DNA of 64,000 bases from the NCBI RefSeq assembly GCF_900100155.1, contig NZ_FMTP01000003.1:434001-498000 (forward strand). Reading direction: 5' to 3'. Made by a program: the position numbers and the translations under genes. Positions 17,624 to 26,373 of the stretch are shown here, piece after piece. Positions within the stretch are counted from its first letter, which is position 1. Each line of letters starts with the position of its first letter. The notes beneath the pieces were generated by a model that was not told where the DNA came from, did no database searches, and saw only the letters and a list, made by a program, of their open reading frames with translations. The DNA is from Ancylobacter rudongensis. GTDB taxonomy: Bacteria > Pseudomonadota > Alphaproteobacteria > Rhizobiales > Xanthobacteraceae.

Positions 17624-18817
17624 GTGCAGCAGGCGACAGGCGACGGCTCCGGCATCCTTCCCGCGCTGGCGGCGCAGGCGGACGAGCTGGCGGGATGGCG
17701 CCGCGCCCTCCACGCCATGCCGGAAACCGCGTTCGAGGAACACCGCACCTCGGCCTTCGTCGCCGAAAAGCTGGAAAGCTTCGGCCTGCCCGTTCACACG
17801 GGCCTCGCCGGCACGGGACTGGTGGCGACGCTGAAGGGCAATCGCGGCGACGGGCCCGCGATCGGCCTGCGCGCCGACATGGACGCGCTCGACATTCACG
17901 AGGCCACCAACCTGCCCTGGCGCTCCGACACGCCGGGCAAGATGCACGCCTGCGGCCATGACGGCCACATGACCATGCTGCTCGCCGCCGCCCGCCATCT
18001 CAGCCAGAATCCCGATTTCAAAGGCACGGTGCATTTCATCTTCCAGCCGGCGGAGGAGAATGAGGGCGGCGGAAAGGTGATGGTCGAGCAGGGCCTGTTC
18101 GAGCTGTTCCCGATGCAGGGGGTGTATGGCCTGCACAACTGGCCGAACGCCCCCTTCGGCACCTTTCTCGGCCGGCCCGGCGCCATGTTCGCCGCCTTCG
18201 ACATCTTCGAGGTGACGGTGATCGGCCGTGGCGCCCATGCCGCCATGCCCCAGCGCGGCATCGACCCGGTGCTGGCGGCGTCCCATCTCGTCGCCCAGCT
18301 CCAGTCCATCGTCGCCCGTTCGGTGAACCCGCAGGAAGCGGCCGTCGTCACCGTCACCCAGATCCATGGCGGCGACACCTGGAACGTCATTCCCGACGAG
18401 GTGGTGCTGCGCGGCACGGTGCGGACCTTCTCCCCCGAGGTGCGCGACCTCGCGGAGCAGCGCTTCCGCGCCATTGTCGAGGGCGTCTGCGCCGCGCAGG
18501 GCGCGCGGGCCGAGGTGCGCTATGACAGGCGCTACCCCTCGCTGGTGAACCACCCGGCGGAATTCGGCCACGCGCTGGCGGCGGCCCACGCCACGGTGGG
18601 CGCGGCGGTGGACGCCGATTTCGAGCGCATCATGGCGGCGGAGGATTTCGCCTACATGCTGGAGGCGGTGCCGGGCGCTTATCTCTGCCTCGCCAGCGGG
18701 CCGGGCGCCAACCTGCACAATGCCGCCTATGATTTCAACGACGCGCTGCTGCCGGTGGGCGCCAGCTACTGGGTCAATCTCGTGCAATCGCTGCTGGGGC
18801 CGGCGGCGCGCGGGTGA
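17624..18817 (+). CDS. M20-family amidohydrolase (hippurate hydrolase/N-acyl amino acid deacylase type)
   Basis: Zinc-dependent cytosolic amidohydrolase that cleaves N-acyl or amide bonds of amino-acid derivatives; the actual substrate is unknown. Metal-site motifs are LRADMDALDI, MHACGHDGHMTMLL and FQPAEENEGGGKVM. The dimerisation domain insert (VTVIGRGAHAAMPQRGIDP) is typical of the IAA-amidohydrolase/HipO group. The GTG at 17624 was chosen because it has an AGGGAG ribosome-binding site 8 bp upstream and gives 397 aa, the family length. An open extension to 17387 is unconserved and runs through the sigma promoter region. Confidence 0.9.
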   Translation: MQQATGDGSGILPALAAQADELAGWRRALHAMPETAFEEHRTSAFVAEKLESFGLPVHTGLAGTGLVATLKGNRGDGPAIGLRADMDALDIHEATNLPWRSDTPGKMHACGHDGHMTMLLAAARHLSQNPDFKGTVHFIFQPAEENEGGGKVMVEQGLFELFPMQGVYGLHNWPNAPFGTFLGRPGAMFAAFDIFEVTVIGRGAHAAMPQRGIDPVLAASHLVAQLQSIVARSVNPQEAAVVTVTQIHGGDTWNVIPDEVVLRGTVRTFSPEVRDLAEQRFRAIVEGVCAAQGARAEVRYDRRYPSLVNHPAEFGHALAAAHATVGAAVDADFERIMAAEDFAYMLEAVPGAYLCLASGPGANLHNAAYDFNDALLPVGASYWVNLVQSLLGPAARG

Positions 18818-18838
18818 CGCCTTGAGAGTACGCGTATC

Positions 18839-20074
18839 GTGACCGCTGCTTCCTCTTCCGCGCCGCCCAATGGGCGCACGCCCTTCATCATCGGGCTCGG
18901 TGTCGCCCAGCTCTGCTCCTGGGGCAGCCTTTACTACAGCTTCCCGCAGATCGCGCAGGCGATGGGCACCGATCTCGGCTGGTCGAAGGCCGATCTCTAT
19001 GGTGCGGCCACTCTGGGGCTCGCTCTGGCCGGCCTCGCCGCCTATCCGGTCGGTGCGGCCATCGACCGGGGCCATGGGCGGGTGATCATGGCCGGGGCCT
19101 CGCTGCTCGCCGGCGCGCTGCTGGTGCTGTGGGCGCAGGTGGAAAGCCTGGCGCTGTTCTATGTCGCGGTGGCGGGCATCGGCGCGGTGCAGGCGGCAAC
19201 GCTCTACGAACCCGCCTTCGCCGTCGTCGCCCGTCGGGCCGGGCCGCTGCGGGCGCGCGCCGGCATCACCGCGCTCACCTTGTGGGGCGGCTTCTCCTCC
19301 ACCGTGTTCATCCCGCTGATCCAGCTTCTCCTCGACACGCTGGGCTGGCGCGAGACGTTGCTGGTGCTGGGCGCGGTGAACATCCTTGTCTGCGCCACCA
19401 TGAACTTCCTCGCCGCCGATGCGCGGCACGACCGGGCCGCGCCGCACGCCCAATCCCGCCGCCTGCCCGGCGCGCCGCGCTCGGTGATCGGCCAGGTGAT
19501 CCGCCAGCCGGTGTTCTGGGCGCTGGCGGTGGCCTTCACCGCCTATGCCGCCATGTTCTCCGGCTTCACCTTCCACATGTACCCGCTGCTGGTGGAGCGC
19601 GGATTCGACACGGCGACGGTGGTGAGCGCCCTCGCCCTCATCGGTCCGGCGCAGGTCGGCGGGCGGGTGGTGGTGTCGGTGCTGGCGCCGCGCGCGCCGG
19701 TACGGGTGGTGGGGGCGGTCATCGTCGCGGTTTTCCCGCTCGCCTTCCTGGCGCTGGAGCTGATGCCGCCCGACTTCGCCTTCGTGGCGCTGTTCGCGCT
19801 CGCCTATGGCGCGGTCAACGGCATCCTCACCATCGTGCGCGGGCTGGTGGTGCCGGAACTGCTGACGCGGCGCGCCTATGGCGCGGTCAACGGGGCGCTG
19901 GCGGTGCCCGCCACCTTCTCCCGCGCGCTGGCGCCGGCCGGCATGGCCATGCTGTGGACCGCCACCGGCTCCTATGACGCCGTGCTGGTGGCGGTGATCG
20001 CCCTCGCCAGCGTGCTGGCGCTGGGCTTCTGGTGCGCGGCGGCGATGGCGCAGCCGCTCGCGGAGGGGGATTAG
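18839..20074 (+). CDS. Major facilitator superfamily transporter
   Basis: The 411 aa integral membrane protein has about 12 hydrophobic segments and the MFS loop 2-3 type signature reduced to GAAIDRGHGRVIMAGAS (about 72-88). It starts with GTG at 18839, 21 bp after the amidohydrolase stop, with a weak GAG-type ribosome-binding site. Substrate cannot be assigned; the close spacing suggests it may import the compound hydrolysed by the preceding M20 enzyme, but that is inference. Confidence 0.88.
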   Translation: MTAASSSAPPNGRTPFIIGLGVAQLCSWGSLYYSFPQIAQAMGTDLGWSKADLYGAATLGLALAGLAAYPVGAAIDRGHGRVIMAGASLLAGALLVLWAQVESLALFYVAVAGIGAVQAATLYEPAFAVVARRAGPLRARAGITALTLWGGFSSTVFIPLIQLLLDTLGWRETLLVLGAVNILVCATMNFLAADARHDRAAPHAQSRRLPGAPRSVIGQVIRQPVFWALAVAFTAYAAMFSGFTFHMYPLLVERGFDTATVVSALALIGPAQVGGRVVVSVLAPRAPVRVVGAVIVAVFPLAFLALELMPPDFAFVALFALAYGAVNGILTIVRGLVVPELLTRRAYGAVNGALAVPATFSRALAPAGMAMLWTATGSYDAVLVAVIALASVLALGFWCAAAMAQPLAEGD

Positions 20075-20096
20075 CCCGCAAGATTAGCCCGGTAGA

Positions 20097-20852
20097 CTAG
20101 GCAGCAAGGCCCATCGCGCCGTCCCAGGTGAGCTTCAGCGAGATGAGGAAGAGCGCGCCCATCACCAGCTTGTAGAACAGCGCCTCGGGGAGGCGCCTCG
20201 TGAGCCAGACCCCGACGAAGGTCGCCGCCACCGCCACCGGCATCAGCGCCGCCGTGACCGTCAGATTGGCCGGGTTGAGCTGGCCGAGCGCGGCATAGGG
20301 GATGAGCTTGATGGCGTTGATGGCGGCGAAGGCGAGGGTGGTGGTGCCGGCATAGACCATTTTCGGCAGGCGCTGCGGCACCACATACATCTGGTAGGGC
20401 GGCGCCCCGCCATGGCTGACGAAGCTGGTGAAGCCCGACACCGCACCCCAGAACAGCCCGCGTGGCACATCCGCCGGCCGCGCCTCACGCCCCGCCCCGC
20501 CAAGCCAGCGGATCAGGCAGAAGGCGAGGCCGATCAGCCCGACGATCAGCATCACCATCGCGTCGGTGACGAGGGAGGCGGTGGCCCAGCCGATGCCGAT
20601 GCCGAGCGTGGCGGCGGGAATGAGGATGGCGAGGTTGCGCCCGGAGAATTCGCGCCGATAGGCCCAGACGCCGAACATGTCGCTGATGACATAGACCGGC
20701 AGCAGGAGGCCGGCGGCCGTCACCGGGGACATGAACAGCGCCAGGGTCGGCACGGCGAGCGAGCCGATCATCGGCACCCCGCCCTTGCTCATGCCGACGA
20801 AGAAGGCGGCAAGGCCGGCGGCGAGGGCAAAGCCGAGATCGGGCACGAACAT
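20097..20852 (-). CDS. TauE/SafE-family sulfite exporter/permease
   Basis: Integral membrane protein of the TauE/SafE (DUF81) family, whose members move sulfite, sulfoacetate or other organosulfonates. It has 251 aa and about eight hydrophobic segments, with the typical opening ALAAGLAAFFVGMSKGGVPM and the internal repeat feature FTSFVSHGGAPPYQMYVVPQ. It is convergent with the MFS gene, with only 22 bp between the stops. Confidence 0.93.
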   Translation of the reverse strand: MFVPDLGFALAAGLAAFFVGMSKGGVPMIGSLAVPTLALFMSPVTAAGLLLPVYVISDMFGVWAYRREFSGRNLAILIPAATLGIGIGWATASLVTDAMVMLIVGLIGLAFCLIRWLGGAGREARPADVPRGLFWGAVSGFTSFVSHGGAPPYQMYVVPQRLPKMVYAGTTTLAFAAINAIKLIPYAALGQLNPANLTVTAALMPVAVAATFVGVWLTRRLPEALFYKLVMGALFLISLKLTWDGAMGLAA

Positions 20853-20872
20853 GACGGCAGGGACCGGCGGAA

Positions 20873-20902
20873 GAAACGAAAGAGGAGGGCGCCGCCCTCC
20901 TC
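20873..20902 (-). terminator. Putative terminator downstream of transaldolase
   Basis: Nine-base stem GAGGAGGGC / GCCCTCCTC (20882-20890 with 20894-20902) with a 3 nt loop, 25 bp past the transaldolase stop. On the minus strand it is followed by an interrupted T-rich stretch (CTTTCGTTTC). Confidence 0.6.
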
Positions 20903-20926
20903 CGCAGTTCAGGAGCGCGAACGGTT

Positions 20927-21898
20927 TCAGGCCGCCTTGGCGCCCTCGATCCGCTTGGCGACCAGTGCGCGCAGCGAATTGAGGTCGCGGACGAACTGGC
21001 GGATGCCCTCGGAGAGCTTTTCCGTCGCCATCGCGTCCTCATTGAGGGCGAAGCGGAACGCCTTCTCGTCGAGATGCAGCCGCTCCGGCGCGCCCTCGGT
21101 GTTGGCGGGGTCGAGCTTGCGCTCCAGCGTGCCCTCGTCGGCGGCGAGCTGGTCGAGCAGCGAGGGGCCGATGGTCAGCCGGTCGCAGCCGGCCAGCGCC
21201 TCGATCTCGCCGGTGTTGCGGAAAGAGGCGCCCATGACGACGGTCGGGATGCCGTGCTTCTTGTAGTAGGCATAGATCTGCCGCACCGAGACGACGCCGG
21301 GGTCGGTCTCGGCCGTGAACGGGCCTTCGCCCGCCTTCACATGCCAGTCGAGGATGCGGCCGACGAAGGGCGAGATGAGGAAGGCGCCGGCATCCGCCGC
21401 CGCCGCCGCCTGGGCGAGCGAGAACAGCAGGGTGAGATTGCAGTCGATGCCTTCCTTCTGCAGAACCTCCGCCGCGCGGATGCCCTCCCAGGTCGAGGCG
21501 ATCTTGATGAGGATGCGCTCGCGGCCGACGCCACGCTCCTCATAGGCCTTGACGAAGGCGCGCGCCTTGGCCAGCGTCGCTTCCGTATCGAAGGAGAGGT
21601 CGGCATTCACCTCGGTGGAGACCCGGCCGGGGACGATCTTCGACAGTTCGGCGCCAAAGTTCAGCGCCAGCCGGTCGCAGGTCGCGGCGACGACAGCCTC
21701 CGAGGTGCCGCCCTGCTTGGTGCCCCAGGCGAGCGCTTCGTCGACGAGGGAGGAATAGGCCGACATTTCTGCCGCCTTGAGCAGCAGCGTCGGGTTGGTC
21801 GTGCAGTCCTGCGGCTTCAGGCGGCGAACCGTCTCGATATCGCCGGTGTCGGAAACGACAACGGTCATGGCACGCAGTTGGTCGAGCTTGGAGGGCAT
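20927..21898 (-). CDS. tal: Transaldolase (TalB type)
   Basis: Pentose-phosphate enzyme exchanging dihydroxyacetone units between sedoheptulose-7-P and glyceraldehyde-3-P. At 323 aa it belongs to the long (TalA/B) subfamily. The Schiff-base lysine is Lys132 in [12 protein letters not shown], the same number as in E. coli TalB. Signature one is [12 protein letters not shown] (31-42). The start [11 protein letters not shown] at 21898 matches the family; an in-frame ATG at 21952 adds 18 unconserved residues. It complements zwf and gnd at 39903-42446. Confidence 0.96.
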   Translation of the reverse strand: MPSKLDQLRAMTVVVSDTGDIETVRRLKPQDCTTNPTLLLKAAEMSAYSSLVDEALAWGTKQGGTSEAVVAATCDRLALNFGAELSKIVPGRVSTEVNADLSFDTEATLAKARAFVKAYEERGVGRERILIKIASTWEGIRAAEVLQKEGIDCNLTLLFSLAQAAAAADAGAFLISPFVGRILDWHVKAGEGPFTAETDPGVVSVRQIYAYYKKHGIPTVVMGASFRNTGEIEALAGCDRLTIGPSLLDQLAADEGTLERKLDPANTEGAPERLHLDEKAFRFALNEDAMATEKLSEGIRQFVRDLNSLRALVAKRIEGAKAA

Positions 21899-22115
21899 GG
21901 CGCTATCTCTCTTCTCGCGGGAAAGGACCCCCGTGGTCCTGTCCGCAGGCACGGAGCGACGGATCGGCTTCGTTGGACCACATTTGGGGCGCTTTCTTCA
22001 AGCTGCGCAATCAATGACGCGCATGTGACGTCTCCCTTGAAGCGGCCTTGTCGCGGCGCCGTGAGAGGCGTAAATCTCTCAACCCGGCGTGCGGCTTGGG
22101 CCAGCGGGACCTTCC

Positions 22116-22958
22116 ATGGACGATATTCACTACCTCGAATACAAAATCCTGCTCCGCCCGGAGCGCTTCTTCGATCCGCACCAGTTCGAGGTCTACTGGC
22201 ACAAGCTGGGCCTGATCGCCCCCGAGTTCAAGGTCGGGGTGACGACGAACAAGGACGGCTTCAAGCGCCAGGTGCGCGAGGTCCTGTTCTACGACACGCC
22301 CGATTACGACCTTTACCGCAACGCCTTCATTCTGCGCAAACGCACCTTCTATACCGATGGCTGGCCCGAGCCGGAGCATGAGCTGACGCTCAAGTTCCGC
22401 CATCCCGAGCTCGCGGTGGCGGCGGCGGTCGATGTGGTGCCGCATCTGAGCGGCCAGGCCGACATCAAGTTCAAGGAAGAGCTGCTGCCGCTGAAGGACA
22501 GCCTGGGCGGCATGCGCTCGCTCTATTCGCACAATTGCGTCCTGCTCAGCCCCGGCCTTGTGCTGAATGAGGGACTGGAGCGCATCACCTCCGTGTTCCC
22601 GGAACTGGCCGAGCACTGCCCGGCCGACAAGGCCGCCACCATCTCGCTGGTCAACAACCTGCCGGTGGAAGAGGTGCAGGTGAATGTCGGCTCGTTCGAT
22701 TTCGGCCATGGGCTTACCGCCAAGGCGACCATCTCGGTCTGGCGCGACCGCGCCACCGAGAGCGCGATCATCGGTGAATTCGCCTTCCAGGCGAAGTTCG
22801 ACCGCTACGACGCGGTGCATGCCAAGGCCCGCGAGCGCTCGGAGGCGTTCTTCAAGGCGGCGCAGACCCGCGCGCCCGAATGGGTGAAGCTTGGCGCCAC
22901 CAAGACCGCGCTGGTCTATAATTTCGGCAAGCAGCTCGTGGCCAGCCACGAGGGCTGA
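22116..22958 (+). CDS. CYTH-like (triphosphate tunnel) domain protein, divergent
   Basis: Not a standard named family member. The 280 aa protein opens MDDIHYLEYKILLRPERFFD; Y6-x-E8-x-K10 aligns with the CYTH metal-binding ExExK motif but with the first Glu replaced by Tyr. Further CYTH-like elements are FYDTPDYDLY (58-67), the basic ILRKRTF (72-78) and ELTLKFRHPE (89-98). No membrane segment is present. CYTH enzymes hydrolyse triphosphate or cyclise ATP; activity here is uncertain because of the altered motif. The C-terminal part (about 150-280) has no recognised domain. It ends 34 bp before the chromate transporter pair on the same strand. Confidence 0.65.
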   Translation: MDDIHYLEYKILLRPERFFDPHQFEVYWHKLGLIAPEFKVGVTTNKDGFKRQVREVLFYDTPDYDLYRNAFILRKRTFYTDGWPEPEHELTLKFRHPELAVAAAVDVVPHLSGQADIKFKEELLPLKDSLGGMRSLYSHNCVLLSPGLVLNEGLERITSVFPELAEHCPADKAATISLVNNLPVEEVQVNVGSFDFGHGLTAKATISVWRDRATESAIIGEFAFQAKFDRYDAVHAKARERSEAFFKAAQTRAPEWVKLGATKTALVYNFGKQLVASHEG

Positions 22959-22992
22959 CGCCGGCCTCCTCGCATCTGGGAACGCCCCCGCC

Positions 22993-23643
22993 ATGAGCCC
23001 CTCCCTGCCGCCGGCTCCCGGCGCCGCGCATGCCGCCGACGCCCCTGTCGCCGAGGCGCCCGCCGCCTATGCGGTGCCGCAGGACGTGCGGCTATGGGAC
23101 ATCTTCGTCACCTTCCTGTTCATCGGCGCCATCAGCTTCGGCGGCGGCGTGGTGGCGTATCTGCGGGCCAGCCTGGTGCTGAAGAAGGGCTGGCTCGACG
23201 AGGAACATTTCCTCTCGGCGCTGGAGATCGCCCAGGCGCTGCCCGGCCTCAACGCCACCAATATGAGCATCATCGTCGGCGACCGGCTGCGCGGCATCGC
23301 CGGCGCCATCGTCGCCTTCACCGGCATGACGCTGCCCGGCGGCAGCATGGTGCTGGCGCTCGGCGTCGCCTATGCCGCCAACGCCCATAACCCCTATGTC
23401 AACGCGGCCCTGGTCGGGGTGGGCGCGGCGGCGGTCGGCATGCTCTCGGCGGTCACGCTGCAGATCGGCCACAAGCAGCTCGGCCAGATGCTGAACGTCG
23501 CCATCATCGCCGCGACCGTGCTGATGGTGAGCTTCCTGCACATCTCGCTGGTCTGGGTGCTGCTCACCGTCGGGCCGGTGGCGGTGTTTCTGTTCCGCCC
23601 GCGCAAGGATGACGCCGGCACGGGCGAAGGGGAAACCTCATGA
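22993..23643 (+). CDS. chrA: ChrA-family chromate transporter, first half-size subunit
   Basis: Short-chain CHR transporter subunit. The 216 aa protein has a Pro/Ala-rich cytoplasmic N-terminus (1-35), then hydrophobic segments. It carries the CHR motif FLFIGAISFGGGVVAYLRAS and the conserved LEIAQALPGLNATNMSIIVG. In split systems the two half-size proteins act as a heterodimer exporting chromate or related oxyanions. The start at 22993 is inferred from the coding boundary. The gene overlaps its partner by 4 bp (ATGA). Confidence 0.9.
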   Translation: MSPSLPPAPGAAHAADAPVAEAPAAYAVPQDVRLWDIFVTFLFIGAISFGGGVVAYLRASLVLKKGWLDEEHFLSALEIAQALPGLNATNMSIIVGDRLRGIAGAIVAFTGMTLPGGSMVLALGVAYAANAHNPYVNAALVGVGAAAVGMLSAVTLQIGHKQLGQMLNVAIIAATVLMVSFLHISLVWVLLTVGPVAVFLFRPRKDDAGTGEGETS

Positions 23644-24191
23644 ACGAGAACCTGTCGGTCCTCGGCGTCTTCTCGCTGCTGTCGATCCTCGCGGTGGGCG
23701 GCGGCGCCGCCGTGCTGCCGGAAACCAAGGCGCTGGTGGTCGAGACCCATCACTGGCTGAACGACGACCAGTTTCGCGACATTTACGGCCTCGGCCAGGT
23801 GGTGCCCGGGCCGAACATGCTGATGGTGATCGTCATCGGCTACCACGTCACCGGCTTTCTCGGGGCGCTGATGGCCTTTGTCGGCTTCTTCCTGCCGGCC
23901 GGGGCGATCTCCTGGGCGGCCTCGCGGGTCTGGGACCATTTCGAGGGCTCGCCCTGGCGCCGCTCGCTGCAGCAGGGGCTGGCGCCGCTGGTGGTCGGGC
24001 TGATGGCGTCGGGCACCATCTCCATCGCCCGCACGGCGATCGACGGCCGGCTCACCATCATCATCGCCTTCGCTGTGTTCGCCGGGGTCTATTGCGTCAA
24101 GAAGATCAACCCGGCGCTGCTGGTGCTCGGCGGCGGGCTGGTCGGCCTCGCGCTGCTCAGCGGCACCGGCGCCGGCATGCCACCGCCCTAA
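23640..24191 (+). CDS. chrA: ChrA-family chromate transporter, second half-size subunit
   Basis: The 183 aa partner of the preceding gene. It has the second CHR domain, with GGGAAVLPETKALVVETHHW and YGLGQVVPGPNMLMVIVIGY, and about five hydrophobic segments. The 4 bp overlap with the first gene indicates obligate coexpression. Substrate beyond the family assignment (chromate, possibly sulfate) is not provable from sequence. Confidence 0.9.
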   Translation: MNENLSVLGVFSLLSILAVGGGAAVLPETKALVVETHHWLNDDQFRDIYGLGQVVPGPNMLMVIVIGYHVTGFLGALMAFVGFFLPAGAISWAASRVWDHFEGSPWRRSLQQGLAPLVVGLMASGTISIARTAIDGRLTIIIAFAVFAGVYCVKKINPALLVLGGGLVGLALLSGTGAGMPPP

Positions 24192-24199
24192 AGCGCCGC

Positions 24200-24895
24200 C
24201 TACCCCCGGCGCTCGGGCAGATAATGGCTGATCGCATGGGCAAGGCCCGGCGCGGTCAGGCTCTGCAGCCACACCTTGCCGGGGCCGGAGAGCCGCACCA
24301 GAAACAGCCCGTCGCCGCCGAACAGCGCGTTGCGCACGCCGCGCATCGTCGTCAGCTCAAAGGCGACGCTCTCCTCGAACAGGCCGACATGGCCGGGATG
24401 GACGAGCAGTTGCTGGCCGGCCTGCAGCTCATAGGTGACGAGCTCGCCGCTCAGCTCGACAAAGGCGCTGGCCCGGCCGGCGAGCTTCTGCAGGATGAAG
24501 CCCTCGCCGCCGAACACCGCCCCGCCCAGCGTCTGCTGGAAGGCGGTCGTCACCTCGATGCCGGGCGTACCGCAGACAAAGCCGTGCCGGTGGACGAGAT
24601 AGCCGCGCCCGGGCTCGATCTCGATCTCCACGAAGCTGCCGGGCAGCTTGGCGGCGAAGGCGACATTGCCGGGCCCGCGCTCGGCATGGAACTCGGTCAT
24701 GAACAGCCCGCCGCCGGAGACCGCACGGCTCATCAGCCCGAGCAGTCCGCCCGCGCCGCCCCCTGCGGTGGAGGTGGTGAGCGCGATATCGCCGGACATC
24801 CAGGACAGCTGGTCCGGCACGCCGACGACCCGGTCGCCGGGTTCGAGCTGGAGTTCGAGAACGGGGAGCGTGGTGCCGATGATCTTCGAGCGCAT
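24200..24895 (-). CDS. AIM24/TIGR00266 family protein
   Basis: Soluble beta-rich protein of the AIM24 family (related to yeast mitochondrial Aim24; bacterial role unknown). In 231 aa there are repeated beta segments and the family hallmark glycine-rich GGGAGGLLGLMSRAVSGGGLFMTEF region. GYLVHRHGFVCGTPG and the TMRGVRNALFGGDGLFLVRLSGPG motif follow. The start MRSKIIGTTLP at 24895 matches homologue starts; an upstream in-frame ATG adds a basic low-complexity stretch. It is convergent with chrA, with 8 bp between the stops. Confidence 0.88.
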   Translation of the reverse strand: MRSKIIGTTLPVLELQLEPGDRVVGVPDQLSWMSGDIALTTSTAGGGAGGLLGLMSRAVSGGGLFMTEFHAERGPGNVAFAAKLPGSFVEIEIEPGRGYLVHRHGFVCGTPGIEVTTAFQQTLGGAVFGGEGFILQKLAGRASAFVELSGELVTYELQAGQQLLVHPGHVGLFEESVAFELTTMRGVRNALFGGDGLFLVRLSGPGKVWLQSLTAPGLAHAISHYLPERRG

Positions 24896-25100
24896 GGAAG
24901 GTCTCCGGGGGCGGCGCGCGCGGCGCGGCGCGCGGTCAATCGGGGGAGCGGAAGCCGAGTGTAAGCGGCGCGCGGCGCGCTGTCGCCCGCCGGTTGCCCG
25001 CCTTGAGAAATTTCCATTGCCGCATGGGGTTACGGCTGGCACGAGGCAGGGCTCGTGCTATCCTGCCTCGCTATCGCCATCTTTCCCTCGGGAGTGCTTC

Positions 25101-25454
25101 ATGCGTCGTCCCTCCGTTACGTCCGTTCTCGCGCTGCTGCGCCGGGCGGTCTTCGCCGCCGCTCTGGTTTTTGCCGCCTTCACCGCCGTCGGCCTGACCA
25201 CCAGCACGGCCGAAGCCGGCGTCGCCACGCCGGGCCTTGCCTCACCCTCCGCCGCCGCGCTCGATATCCTTGCACCGACGACCGCGCTTACCGAGACCGT
25301 GCGCTGGGTCTGCGGTCCGTTCCGCTGCTTCTGGCGGCCGAACTGGAACAACTGGTACGTGCCCCCCTATGCCCGCGGCTGGGGCCCGCCGCTGCGTCCG
25401 AACTGCTTCTGGCGTCGCGGCTGGGGTGGCGGCTGGGTGCATGTCTGCCCCTGA
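25101..25454 (+). CDS. Small secreted Trp/Cys/Pro-rich protein, function unknown
   Basis: The 117 aa protein has a GGGAG ribosome-binding site just upstream of the ATG. An N-terminal signal peptide is likely: basic MRRPSVTSVLALLRRA, a hydrophobic core FAAALVFAAFTAVGL, and possible cleavage after TAEA. The mature C-terminus is dominated by Trp, Pro, Gly and four Cys (CGPFRC, NCFWRR, HVC), suggesting disulfides and an extracytoplasmic location. A strong terminator follows. Similar short Trp/Cys-rich exported proteins occur in Hyphomicrobiales, but I do not recognise a named family. Confidence 0.7.
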   Translation: MRRPSVTSVLALLRRAVFAAALVFAAFTAVGLTTSTAEAGVATPGLASPSAAALDILAPTTALTETVRWVCGPFRCFWRPNWNNWYVPPYARGWGPPLRPNCFWRRGWGGGWVHVCP

Positions 25455-25511
25455 CGCAGCCCGGCCTTGTTGCGGGTCTGCCGCCGAGGGGCGTGCCTGA
25501 TCGTGAGAGGA

Positions 25512-25536
25512 AGGGCGCATTTCGTGCGCCCTTTTT
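25512..25536 (+). terminator. Intrinsic terminator after the small secreted protein gene
   Basis: Stem AGGGCGCA / TGCGCCCT (25512-25519 with 25525-25532), loop TTTCG, followed by a T-run (25532-25536). It lies 57 bp past the stop of the small secreted protein gene. Confidence 0.85.
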
Positions 25537-25670
25537 CATGTCCGCACGTTGCCCAGCCACCCCCTGCTTGACGGCCCTTCTGGCCGCCGCTTTCTTGGGC
25601 TCCGCCCTTTTCTTGACCGCCCTGCCGCACCCCCGCCCTTCGTCGAAGGAGCGGGAGACCCGAGACGCCG

Positions 25671-26348
25671 ATGACCGATGCCGGTTCCCGCCCGCTTCTG
25701 TTCGCCACCTTCGCCACCCTCATCGCCGGCTTTGTCGACGCCGTCGGCTACGCCCATCTCGGCGGGCTGTTTCTCTCCTTCATGAGCGGCAACAGCACCC
25801 GGCTCGGCATCCAGCTGGCCGAGGGGCACTGGCCGCTGGCGCTCTTGACCGCCTCGGTCATCGCCAGCTTTGTCGCCGGCGCCTTCTTCGGCACGCTGAT
25901 CACCGACGCGGTGGGCGAATGGAAGCTGGTCGCGGTGCTCGGCAGCGAGGTGCTGCTGTTCGCGCTGGCGGCGGGGTTGGCCGGCCTTGATGTCGGCCGG
26001 CTGGCGCTGCTGCCGGTGGCGCTCGCCATGGGCATGCAGAACAGCGTGCACCAGATCATCGCCGGGGCGGATATCGGCAAGAGCTTCGTCACCGGGGCGC
26101 TGTTCGGCCTCGGCCAGGCGCTGGCGCGTTGGGCGCGGGGGCGAGGCAAGCCGGTGGAGGCGCTGGCCTATGCCGGCTCCTGGGCGTCGTTCGTGACCGG
26201 TGCCGGCATCGGCGCCACGCTGCTGGCGGCGACCGGGCTTGTGCCGGCGCTGGTGGCTGCGTGCCTTTTGCTGGCAGGCCTCACGGCGACCGCCTTCGCC
26301 TTCCACGGCCATCTGGTGAGGCCGTTCGGGCTGCAGGGGGGCGACTGA
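25671..26348 (+). CDS. YoaK/DUF1275 family membrane protein
   Basis: The 225 aa inner-membrane protein has about six or seven hydrophobic segments. It carries the family opening FATLIAGFVDAVGYAHLGGLFLSFMSGNSTRLG and the MGMQNSVHQIIAGADIGKSFVTGAL-type second conserved block. DUF1275 proteins are predicted transporters without an established substrate. No gene-pair context gives a role. Confidence 0.9.
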   Translation: MTDAGSRPLLFATFATLIAGFVDAVGYAHLGGLFLSFMSGNSTRLGIQLAEGHWPLALLTASVIASFVAGAFFGTLITDAVGEWKLVAVLGSEVLLFALAAGLAGLDVGRLALLPVALAMGMQNSVHQIIAGADIGKSFVTGALFGLGQALARWARGRGKPVEALAYAGSWASFVTGAGIGATLLAATGLVPALVAACLLLAGLTATAFAFHGHLVRPFGLQGGD

Positions 26349-26373
26349 CCAGCGAGTGAGCCGGGCGCCGCGC

